This document shows, piece by piece, positions 8,588 to 13,746 of a stretch of 20,582 nucleotides of DNA (within the stretch, counting starts at the first letter, position 1; each line of letters opens with the position of its first letter). Below the pieces are notes generated by a model. It did not search any database. It saw only the letters and a program-made list of their open reading frames with translations, and was not told the DNA's origin. The position numbers were made by a program, and so were the translations under genes. The stretch is from assembly GCA_964417785.1 (NCBI GenBank), contig CAYQJO010000056.1, forward strand, positions 1 through 20,582, in the 5' to 3' direction. This DNA comes from DAOTUL01 sp034437435. GTDB lineage: Bacteria; Chloroflexota; Anaerolineae; Aggregatilineales; Phototrophicaceae.

Positions 8588-9022
8588 ATGGCAACCGGAC
8601 AACGGGTTGATCCCTTTTTCAACTTTAATTTCATCGTCGAACTGGACGGTATCGCAACGGCAGCGTTCAGCGAAGTGACCGGGCTGGACTCCACCATCGA
8701 CGTGATCGAATACCGCGAGGGTGGCCGCAACACCACCCCGCTCAAACTGCCGGGTATGACGAAATACAGCAATATCGTCCTCAAGCGCGGCATGACAGAC
8801 AACGTGGAGTTGTTTGAATGGCACCGGCAGGCAGTTTTGGGCAACTTGCAGCGGCGCAACGGCTCGATCATCGTGCTGGACCGTCAGGGTAACGAGGTCG
8901 CCCGCTGGAACTTCGTCAATGCCTGGCCGACGAAGTACGACGCCCCCGATCTCAACGCCAGCGGCAACGAGGTCGCAGTGGAGACATTGGAATTAGCGCA
9001 TGAAGGCATAGAGAGGGTCTAG
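8588..9022 (+). CDS. Inner tail tube protein (gp19/TIGR02241-like)
   Basis: A 144-residue tube subunit (Afp1/Afp5, T4 gp19-like family). Recognisable features: the start ATGQRVDPFFNFNFIVELDG, AAFSEVTGLDSTIDVIEYREGG, TPLKLPGMTKYSNIVLKRGMT, and the end of the fold NAWPTKYDAPDLNASGNEVAVETLELAHEG. Length is typical. Hexamers stack inside the sheath and carry or conduct cargo. AGGAG at 8574-8578 serves the ATG. Only one tube gene is present in this window; many eCIS have two or three, including a specialised first ring. Confidence 0.96.
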   Translation: MATGQRVDPFFNFNFIVELDGIATAAFSEVTGLDSTIDVIEYREGGRNTTPLKLPGMTKYSNIVLKRGMTDNVELFEWHRQAVLGNLQRRNGSIIVLDRQGNEVARWNFVNAWPTKYDAPDLNASGNEVAVETLELAHEGIERV

Positions 9023-9023
9023 G

Positions 9024-9338
9024 ATGCTGCAAACGGAGTTCGAGTTCACACTGCCAAAGGGCTATATTGACGCTGATGGGACGCTGCACCGGGAGGGAAT
9101 CATGCGGCTGGCGACTGCCGCCGACGAGATTCTGCCGCTGCGCGATCCGCGTGTGCAGAGCAATCCAGCCTATCTGGTGGTGATCTTGCTCTCCCGCGTG
9201 GTGACGAAACTGGGGACGATCAACCCGATCACACCGCAGGTGATCGAAGGGTTGTTCGCGGCTGATCTGGCCTACTTGCAGGACTTTTATAACGCTATCA
9301 ATGGGACCGGGGAGGACGCCCCGCCGGGGGGGTCATAG
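9024..9338 (+). CDS. Tail assembly chaperone-like protein (zero-frame product)
   Basis: A 104-residue protein beginning MLQTEFEFTLPKGYIDADGTLHREG and containing MRLATAADEILPLRDPRVQ and NPAYLVVILLSRVVTKLG. It resembles the small tail assembly proteins that follow tube genes in phages and eCIS. In phages, proteins at this place chaperone the tape measure during tube assembly; I infer a similar role. AGAGGG at 9012-9017 is 6 nt before the ATG, and the start follows the tube stop by 1 nt. The last codons are CCG GGG GGG TCA TAG, which holds a perfect G GGG GGG slippery heptamer (9326-9332). A -1 shift there would give a 156-residue product continuing into the DUF6760-like ORF. Family assignment is moderate; existence of the gene is secure. 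Confidence 0.85.
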   Translation: MLQTEFEFTLPKGYIDADGTLHREGIMRLATAADEILPLRDPRVQSNPAYLVVILLSRVVTKLGTINPITPQVIEGLFAADLAYLQDFYNAINGTGEDAPPGGS

Positions 9339-9373
9339 GCTACCCCCTCGATCAGCTTTACGAGGAGGTAGCC
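9326..9373 (+). promoter_or_regulatory. Candidate programmed -1 ribosomal frameshift element
   Basis: Three elements stand in the canonical order. First, a slippery heptamer G GGG GGG at 9326-9332, phased X XXY YYZ to the chaperone frame. Second, a 5-nt spacer holding the start of the zero-frame stop (TAG 9336-9338). Third, a stem-loop: GGCTACC (9338-9344) pairs with GGTAGCC (9367-9373), then after a 1x1 mismatch CCTCG (9346-9350) pairs with CGAGG (9361-9365), leaving a 10-nt loop. A -1 slip makes the reading ...APPGG-VIGYPLDQLYEEV.... Lambda-type phages use the same layout to make their G and GT tail chaperones. The pairing and phase are directly seen; recoding itself is inferred. A homopolymer sequencing error is the main alternative. 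Confidence 0.62.
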
Positions 9374-9493
9374 TTTATCGCCTACCATTTTCACTGGCCG
9401 CAGACGGAGATTCTGACGCTGGAACACGCCGACCGGCGACGCTGGGTGGCAGAAATTTCGGACATCAACCGGAGGATAAACGGTGCGGATTGA
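9335..9493 (+). CDS. DUF6760-like small protein or -1 frameshift extension
   Basis: A conserved-looking stretch GYPLDQLYEEVAFIAYHFHW, then PQTEILTLEHADRRRWVAEI and SDINRRI, ending at TGA 9491-9493. It matches my recollection of the roughly 50-residue DUF6760 proteins that follow the tube/chaperone genes in eCIS loci. The frame is open from 9293, after a TAA at 9290. It contains no ATG, GTG or TTG before the conserved block; the first GTG is deep inside it. The only codon at the usual start place is ATA (9335), overlapping the upstream TAG. So either it starts at a rare ATA, or it is made only as a -1 extension of the upstream protein. The coordinates given assume the ATA. Identity is fairly sure, mode of expression is not. 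Confidence 0.65.
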   Translation: MGYPLDQLYEEVAFIAYHFHWPQTEILTLEHADRRRWVAEISDINRRINGAD

Positions 9494-9515
9494 AAACAAA
9501 ACATCACCCTCCGAC

Positions 9516-9575
9516 GGACGCGCCCTTGCGCGTCCCTACGAGGTTGATGTTGTAGGGACGGCCAATGGGCCGTCC
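9516..9575. repeat. Compound palindromic (REP-like) element, three overlapping hairpins
   Basis: Within the 105-nt gap 9494-9598 there are three perfect 8-bp hairpins. GGACGCGC (9516-9523) pairs with GCGCGTCC (9528-9535), 4-nt loop. GTCCCTAC (9532-9539) pairs with GTAGGGAC (9552-9559). GGACGGCC (9556-9563) pairs with GGCCGTCC (9568-9575), 4-nt loop. They overlap, so alternative folds compete. No T-run follows, so I do not call an intrinsic terminator. The rest of this gap shows nothing else. The GGACGGC...GCCGTCC arm recurs at 18666-18685. Confidence 0.8.
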
Positions 9576-9598
9576 GGGATGGATCGGGGAATCTATCG

Positions 9599-10276
9599 AT
9601 GAGAATCCGTCTTGCCACCCGCAAACCCATCGGTGTCATGGTCCACAACAGCCGCCATGCCGATTTTGCCCGGTCGATCCTGGCACGTTATGGGTTGGTC
9701 AGCGGCAGACCGGGTTGGGCCGAGCGGATTCTGAGGCGGGCGGCCTTCGGTGTGGTGATGCAGCCGATCATACAGCGGTCGCAGTTCCGGTTTGCGCCGC
9801 GTTTCAGCCTGCACCAGACGACCCTGCCAGTGGTAGTACGCCGCGACTCGCAGCCAGTGACGGTCATCACCCGTGTGGTGCTGCCGGCGGAGACACTGGA
9901 GTCGGTACGTACACGACGCGAAATGCAGGTTGTGCGCGAGATGGTCCGGCAGCGGTTGCAGCGCACTGAAACACTCTACCGGCGGCTGGCACAGCGTGGG
10001 CAGCGGATCGAACCGGGCGGACAGACCACACAGCCGCCGTCAGTGTTCGCCAGTGAGGATGGTGCGCCGATGGTCTTACGGGCGCAGCCGCCGGTCCCGC
10101 GTGAGGTTGTGCGCAACACGCCACCGGAGGCGGAAACACCGGTTGGCGAGGTCAGGCGACCCGCAGCCCCGGCGGAGGCCCCGCCACAGGTGGATGTAAA
10201 CCGGCTGACTGAGGACGTAATCCGCGCCATTGACCAGCGCATCATCGCCCGCCGCGAACGGATGGGAAAAGGATAA
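9599..10276 (+). CDS. Uncharacterised eCIS protein in the Afp6 position
   Basis: A 225-residue basic protein between the chaperone/DUF6760 pair and the LysM gene, where Afp6/Pvc6-type genes usually lie. I do not recognise a known fold. It opens MRIRLATRKPIGVMVHNSRHAD, has a basic, Arg-rich middle with a likely helix (RTRREMQVVREMVRQRLQRTETLYRRL, given here as two joined parts of a single helix), then a Pro/Ala-rich linker (about 135-195). It ends with a short predicted helix LTEDVIRAIDQRIIARRERMG. A terminal helix of this LTxxVxxxIDxR...ERxRxG kind is common in eCIS tail-associated proteins and may dock the protein on a partner; that is inference. GGGGA at 9586-9590 is a modest ribosome site. 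The gene ends 3 nt before the LysM gene. Confidence 0.8.
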   Translation: MRIRLATRKPIGVMVHNSRHADFARSILARYGLVSGRPGWAERILRRAAFGVVMQPIIQRSQFRFAPRFSLHQTTLPVVVRRDSQPVTVITRVVLPAETLESVRTRREMQVVREMVRQRLQRTETLYRRLAQRGQRIEPGGQTTQPPSVFASEDGAPMVLRAQPPVPREVVRNTPPEAETPVGEVRRPAAPAEAPPQVDVNRLTEDVIRAIDQRIIARRERMGKG

Positions 10277-10279
10277 ACG

Positions 10280-10948
10280 ATGGAAAAAGCGATTATCACC
10301 AATACCGTGACGAACGACCGTATCCCGGTGCTGTTCAATCCGGAGGAGTACACGCTTAACAAGGACATCAACTTCGCCCAGACGACGGTCCCCGGCTTGA
10401 GTGCGCCCATTCTTCAGTTCGTCAGTGGCAACATGGGGACGCTGGACATGGAACTGCTGGTGGACACTTACGAGGATCACGGTGGGAAGGTTGCGGCTAA
10501 CAGCGATGTACGCGAGGAAACCAAACGTATCACCGATCTGATGAACATCGATCCATCCACCCATGCCCCGCCGGTGCTGTTGTTCACCTGGGGATCGCTG
10601 GCCTTTACCTGCGTGCTGGCACGGGTCAGCCAGCGGTTTACGCTGTTCCTGCCCGACGGCACACCGGTTCGCGCCCGGCTGACGGTGACGTTCAACGAGT
10701 TTCGCAACGTCGATCTGGAAGCGAAGGAGATCAAGCGCGAGACCGCCGATTACTCGAAACTACACACGGTCAAACAGGGCGAGACGCTGAGCAACATCGC
10801 GCAGACGGTCTATGACGACCCGACCCTGTGGCGGCCTATCGCACTGCGCAACCACATCAGCAACCCGCGCCAATTGTCAATCGGATCACGGCTGGTGATC
10901 CCCATGCTGCCTTTCCGTGATCCCGAAAGCGGCGAGGTTTTTGAATGA
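10280..10948 (+). CDS. LysM-domain tube initiator/baseplate protein (Afp7/Pvc7-like)
   Basis: A 222-residue protein. The N-terminal part (EKAIITNTVTNDRIPVLFNP, PEEYTLNKDINFAQ, LLVDTYEDHGG) is the conserved beta domain of eCIS and phage-tail LysM proteins. The C-terminal LysM motif spans about residues 161-213: LHTVKQGETLSNIAQTVYDD, LWRPIALRNHI, LSIGSRLVIP. In these machines the protein (Afp7/Pvc7, T4 gp53/gp54-like in role) links the spike hub to the first tube ring and wedges; it need not bind peptidoglycan. AAAGGA at 10268-10273 lies 6 nt before the ATG. The end overlaps the hub gene by 4 nt (ATGA). Confidence 0.92.
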   Translation: MEKAIITNTVTNDRIPVLFNPEEYTLNKDINFAQTTVPGLSAPILQFVSGNMGTLDMELLVDTYEDHGGKVAANSDVREETKRITDLMNIDPSTHAPPVLLFTWGSLAFTCVLARVSQRFTLFLPDGTPVRARLTVTFNEFRNVDLEAKEIKRETADYSKLHTVKQGETLSNIAQTVYDDPTLWRPIALRNHISNPRQLSIGSRLVIPMLPFRDPESGEVFE

Positions 10949-12138
10949 GCAATCTACGCTACGCGCCGGAGTTCAGCGTTCAGATCAACGATTCGTCGGT
11001 CCCGGCGGCGCTGCGGGCGTCCATCACCAGTGTGAACTTTGAAAACGCACTGGAAGGGGCCAGCCGGGTCGAACTGGGGATCGTCAACGAGAATCTGCGC
11101 TGGCTGGACCACGAACTGCTGCGGATGGATAACAAAGTCAAGCTGTCCATCGGTTACGCGCCCGATCCGCTGACGACGGTGTTCGAGGGTAAGATCGTCA
11201 GCACCAGCGCCAGTTTCCCGTCCAGCGGCGTGCCGACGCTTAACGTGGCGGCACAGGATCGCATCGAAGACTTGAAAAAAGGTAGCGAAGTGCGCTGGTT
11301 CGCCATCCCAACACCATCGGTGGGCAACGCGCCGCTGCCCGATCTGGCGACGGTGGGCATTGTCGCTGCCGAGAACGGTTTGATCCCGATTCTGGACCCG
11401 GTCGGCGCGGCGCTGTCGGTGATCCTGGGTGGCGTGGACGCCATCGCCATGGCTGCCGATCCCAACGAGTCGCAGCGTGTGATCCGCAAGCAGGAGTCGG
11501 AGACCGATTACGACTTCCTCAAGAAGATCGCCGCCGAGAACGGCTGGGAGATGTTCATTGAAGGGGCCAACCAGCTCCGGTTTATGTCACCGCTGGATCA
11601 CCTGGAACCAGATGTAACGCTCAAATACGGGCAGTCGCTCATCGATTTCTCGCCGCGCATCAGCGAGGTCGGCCAGTTGGTGTCGATCACAGCCTATGTG
11701 TGGGTGGCGGCCATCAAGACGAAATTCACAGTAACCGTCGGCTGGGATTGGGATCGCATGTCGCTGACCATCGACATCCGGCCATCAGTGATGCCCGCCA
11801 AATCGGGGCCGTCGCATCATCTCATCAAGGAGCCGGTCACGCCAGTGAGTGCGCCGCGCAAGATCATCAGCGAGTTGATCCCGCGCCTGAATAAGCGCCT
11901 GACCGGGTCCGGCAGTACAGTGGGCGACCCGCGCATCCGGGCCGGATCGGTGCTGCGCCTGGAAGGTCTGGGCCAGCAGTTCGGCGGCTACTACCGGGTG
12001 ACATCGGCCACCCATACCATAGATAGCAGCGGCTACCGCACCCAGTTCGAGGTGCGCAAGGAAATCTGGTTCGGGTCGATTCCGCTGCCGGAACAGGGCG
12101 CGTCGCCGGTGCGGCTGTCGTCGCCATTTGGAGGATGA
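10945..12138 (+). CDS. Spike hub protein (gp27/GpD-like, VgrG N-terminal half)
   Basis: A 397-residue protein of the phage late control GpD/VgrG N-terminal type. Seen: YAPEFSVQINDSSVPAALRA, VNFENALEGASRVELGIVNE, KVKLSIGYAPDP...VFEGKIVSTSASFPSSG, ETDYDFLKKIAAENGWEMFI and, near the end, AGSVLRLEGLGQQFGGYYRVTSATHTID. It forms the trimeric hub on which the tube starts. In Afp8 and VgrG this half is fused to the OB-fold spike; here it ends after the hub and the spike follows as a separate gene 101 nt on, as in phages P2 and Mu. The start shares ATGA with the LysM stop. Confidence 0.92.
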   Translation: MSNLRYAPEFSVQINDSSVPAALRASITSVNFENALEGASRVELGIVNENLRWLDHELLRMDNKVKLSIGYAPDPLTTVFEGKIVSTSASFPSSGVPTLNVAAQDRIEDLKKGSEVRWFAIPTPSVGNAPLPDLATVGIVAAENGLIPILDPVGAALSVILGGVDAIAMAADPNESQRVIRKQESETDYDFLKKIAAENGWEMFIEGANQLRFMSPLDHLEPDVTLKYGQSLIDFSPRISEVGQLVSITAYVWVAAIKTKFTVTVGWDWDRMSLTIDIRPSVMPAKSGPSHHLIKEPVTPVSAPRKIISELIPRLNKRLTGSGSTVGDPRIRAGSVLRLEGLGQQFGGYYRVTSATHTIDSSGYRTQFEVRKEIWFGSIPLPEQGASPVRLSSPFGG

Positions 12139-12219
12139 TTGACCTCACCCACACCGGGCGCGATGTATCGACGCCGGTATGACGTAGGGGCGGCATACAT
12201 GTCGCCCGCTGGTGAGGTC
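12138..12219. repeat. Long imperfect inverted repeat with GACCTCACC ends
   Basis: The 101-nt gap between hub and spike genes is mostly one foldback element. Outer arms GACCTCACC (12141-12149) and GGTGAGGTC (12211-12219) are perfect complements. Inside, CGGGCG-ATGTAT (12155-12160, 12163-12168) pairs with ATACAT-CGCCCG (12195-12200, 12203-12208), with a 2-nt internal loop. The 13-mer ATTGACCTCACCC that opens it (12138-12150) recurs exactly at 12883-12895. No T-run follows, so it is not a classical terminator. I infer a small non-autonomous repeat (MITE/REP-like). Confidence 0.75.
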
Positions 12220-12239
12220 CGAACAAGAAAGGGACCATC

Positions 12240-12887
12240 ATGGGATTGATCGACACGGCTGCGCAAAGCGGCGATCAACAGGACGAACGGGTCTATGGTG
12301 TCACAGTTGCCGAGGTGATTAACAACATCGACGCGATGGGGCTGGGACGGGTGCAGCTTTCGCTGCCCTGGCTGCCATCGGTGCAGCCCTGGGCAAGGGT
12401 GGCCGCGCCGATGGCGGGTTCGAGCCGGGGCGTGTTCTTCCAGCCGAAGATCGGTGATGAGGTACTGGTGGCTTTCAATCACGGCGATCTACGCGATCCA
12501 TATGTCATCGGGTCGCTGTGGAACTCGCAGGATCGTCCGCCGACCAGCGTGCCAACCGATTCGACCACCAAGCACATCATCCGCACACCGGTCGGCCATG
12601 AGGTGATCCTGGATGATCTGACACAGGAGGTGACGATCACCACCAGCACGCAGCAGACGATCAAAATGTCACCCGATGGGATCGAGGTCAGCACCACCGG
12701 CGGTACCGCGTCGATCAAGATGACGACGGCGGGAACCATCAGCATTGAAGGCACGATCAGCATTGAACTCAAAGCACCGTCCATCTCGCTCCAGGGCCAG
12801 TCCATCGACATCAAAGCCGACGCCGCCGCCAACGTCAACGGCGGTCTGGCATGCAGCATCCAGGGGCAACTGGTGACGATTAATTGA
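12240..12887 (+). CDS. Spike protein, OB-fold baseplate assembly protein V/gp5-like
   Basis: A 215-residue spike. Residues about 18-100 show the gp5/GpV OB-fold: VYGVTVAEVINNIDAMGLGR, VQLSLPWL, PWARVAAPMAGSSRGVFFQP, KIGDEVLVAFNHGDLRDPYV, IGSLWNSQDRPP. Residues about 115-215 are repetitive short strands (EVTITTSTQQTIKMSPDGIEV, TGGTASIKMTTAGTISIEG, SISLQGQSIDIKADAAANV), fitting the triple-stranded beta-helix needle. It sits under the hub and is capped by the PAAR protein. AAAGGGA at 12228-12234 precedes the ATG. Its TGA stop lies inside the 13-mer ATTGACCTCACCC that begins the next repeat element. Confidence 0.93.
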   Translation: MGLIDTAAQSGDQQDERVYGVTVAEVINNIDAMGLGRVQLSLPWLPSVQPWARVAAPMAGSSRGVFFQPKIGDEVLVAFNHGDLRDPYVIGSLWNSQDRPPTSVPTDSTTKHIIRTPVGHEVILDDLTQEVTITTSTQQTIKMSPDGIEVSTTGGTASIKMTTAGTISIEGTISIELKAPSISLQGQSIDIKADAAANVNGGLACSIQGQLVTIN

Positions 12888-13036
12888 CCTCACCCCNNNN
12901 NNNNNNNNNNNNNNNNNNNNNNNNNNNNNNNNNNNNNNNNNNNNNNNNNNNNNNNNNNNNNNNNNNNNNNNNNNNNNNNNNNNNNNNNNNNNNNNNCCCC
13001 TCTCCATGATGTGGAGAGGGGGTTGGGAGGTGAGGT
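12883..13036. repeat. Second GACCTCACC-type inverted repeat, interrupted by assembly gap
   Basis: Opens with ATTGACCTCACCC (12883-12895), identical to the element at 12138, and closes with GGTGAGGT (13029-13036), complementary to ACCTCACC (12887-12894). An inner hairpin CCCCTCTCC (12997-13005) and GGAGAGGGG (13013-13021) follows the N run. The assembly evidently broke in this repeat. The 171-nt interval 12888-13058 holds no gene that can be seen apart from the ribosome site at its end. Confidence 0.7.
12897..12996. other. Assembly gap (100 N)
   Basis: Exactly 100 unknown bases, a conventional placeholder for a gap of unknown size. It lies between the spike and PAAR genes, inside a palindromic repeat. 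Any gene missing here would not be seen, although both neighbours are complete and normally adjacent in eCIS. Confidence 0.98.
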
Positions 13037-13058
13037 AATAATGAAGAGGAGATACACC

Positions 13059-13340
13059 ATGCCACCAGCCGCAAGAGTAGGCGATCCAACCGGACATCCC
13101 GGTGTTGTGACCGGGCCGGGTATGGCGACCGTGCTGATCGGCGGGATGCCTGCCGCCGTTGCCGGTGATACGCACACCTGCTCGATGCCGTCACCGGCGG
13201 GACCGCACCCACCGACGCCCTTCCCCACCGGCAGCCTGACCGTGCTGATCGGGGGCCGTCCGGCGCTGCGGATGGGTGATATGGCCGGTTGTGGTGCGCC
13301 GATTGTGATGGGTTCGACCAATGTCATCATTGGAGGATGA
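13059..13340 (+). CDS. PAAR-repeat spike tip protein (Afp10-like)
   Basis: A 93-residue PAAR protein that sharpens the spike. Motifs: ARVGDPTGHPG near the start, LIGGMPAAVAGDTHTC in the middle, and LIGGRPALRMGDMAGCG followed by IVMGSTNVIIGG. The His and Cys residues fit the usual metal site at the tip. The frame is open upstream to 13011, but AGGAG at 13047-13051 lies 7 nt before ATG 13059, and PPAARVGD is the normal PAAR opening, so the earlier ATGs are rejected. No extension domain or toxin is fused. The end overlaps the ribosome site of the gp25-like gene. Confidence 0.95.
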   Translation: MPPAARVGDPTGHPGVVTGPGMATVLIGGMPAAVAGDTHTCSMPSPAGPHPPTPFPTGSLTVLIGGRPALRMGDMAGCGAPIVMGSTNVIIGG

Positions 13341-13344
13341 GACG

Positions 13345-13746
13345 ATGAGCGACGATAGAGCTTTCCTGGGGCGTGGATGGGCCTTCCCGGTCGATCTGGA
13401 CCGCAGCGGCAAGGTCATGATGAGCGATGACGAGGAGGACATCCGGCAGGCTATTCTCATTATATTGGGGACGGCCTCCGGTGAGCGGGTCATGCGCCCG
13501 GATTTCGGGGCGGGTCTGCACGAACTGGTCTTCGAGCCGATCAACACGACCACGCTGGCGCTGGTGCGTCACCGGGTGGAACAGGGCTTGATTACCTGGG
13601 AGCCGCGCATCGACTCGATCCAGGTGACGGTAACGCCCTATCCCGACCAGGGCCGCCTCGACATCGACGTGGCCTACCGGGTGCGCTCCACCAATACCTT
13701 CTATAACCTGGTCTACCCGTTCTACTTGATGGAGGGTGAACAGTGA
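13345..13746 (+). CDS. gp25-like baseplate wedge protein (Afp9-like)
   Basis: A 133-residue gp25/GPW family protein. Seen: FLGRGWAFPVDLDRSGKVMM, EEDIRQAILIILGTASGERV, RPDFGAGLHELVFEPIN and the family-typical WEPRID, ending FYNLVYPFYLMEGEQ. It joins sheath and wedges and starts sheath assembly. The frame allows ATG 13321, inside the PAAR gene, but GGAGG at 13332-13336 is 8 nt before ATG 13345, which also gives the usual length. Its stop overlaps the GTG of the next gene (GTGA). Confidence 0.95.
   Translation: MSDDRAFLGRGWAFPVDLDRSGKVMMSDDEEDIRQAILIILGTASGERVMRPDFGAGLHELVFEPINTTTLALVRHRVEQGLITWEPRIDSIQVTVTPYPDQGRLDIDVAYRVRSTNTFYNLVYPFYLMEGEQ

Noticed and set aside
9301..9555. 84-codon + strand frame after the tail chaperone
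   Set aside because: It runs in the third frame, crosses the hairpin repeats and shows no conserved features; the DUF6760-like frame is the convincing one.
9516..9575. Intrinsic transcription terminator
   Set aside because: Strong stems but no T-run after any of them, and the operon continues in the same direction.
12997..13021. Terminator at the GGAGAGGGG hairpin
   Set aside because: No T-tract follows and the PAAR gene's ribosome site is immediately downstream; better explained as part of a repeat.
12669..13330. Minus-strand open frames running through the N gap
   Set aside because: They are open only because the unknown bases cannot supply stops, and the flanks are antisense to clear spike and PAAR genes.
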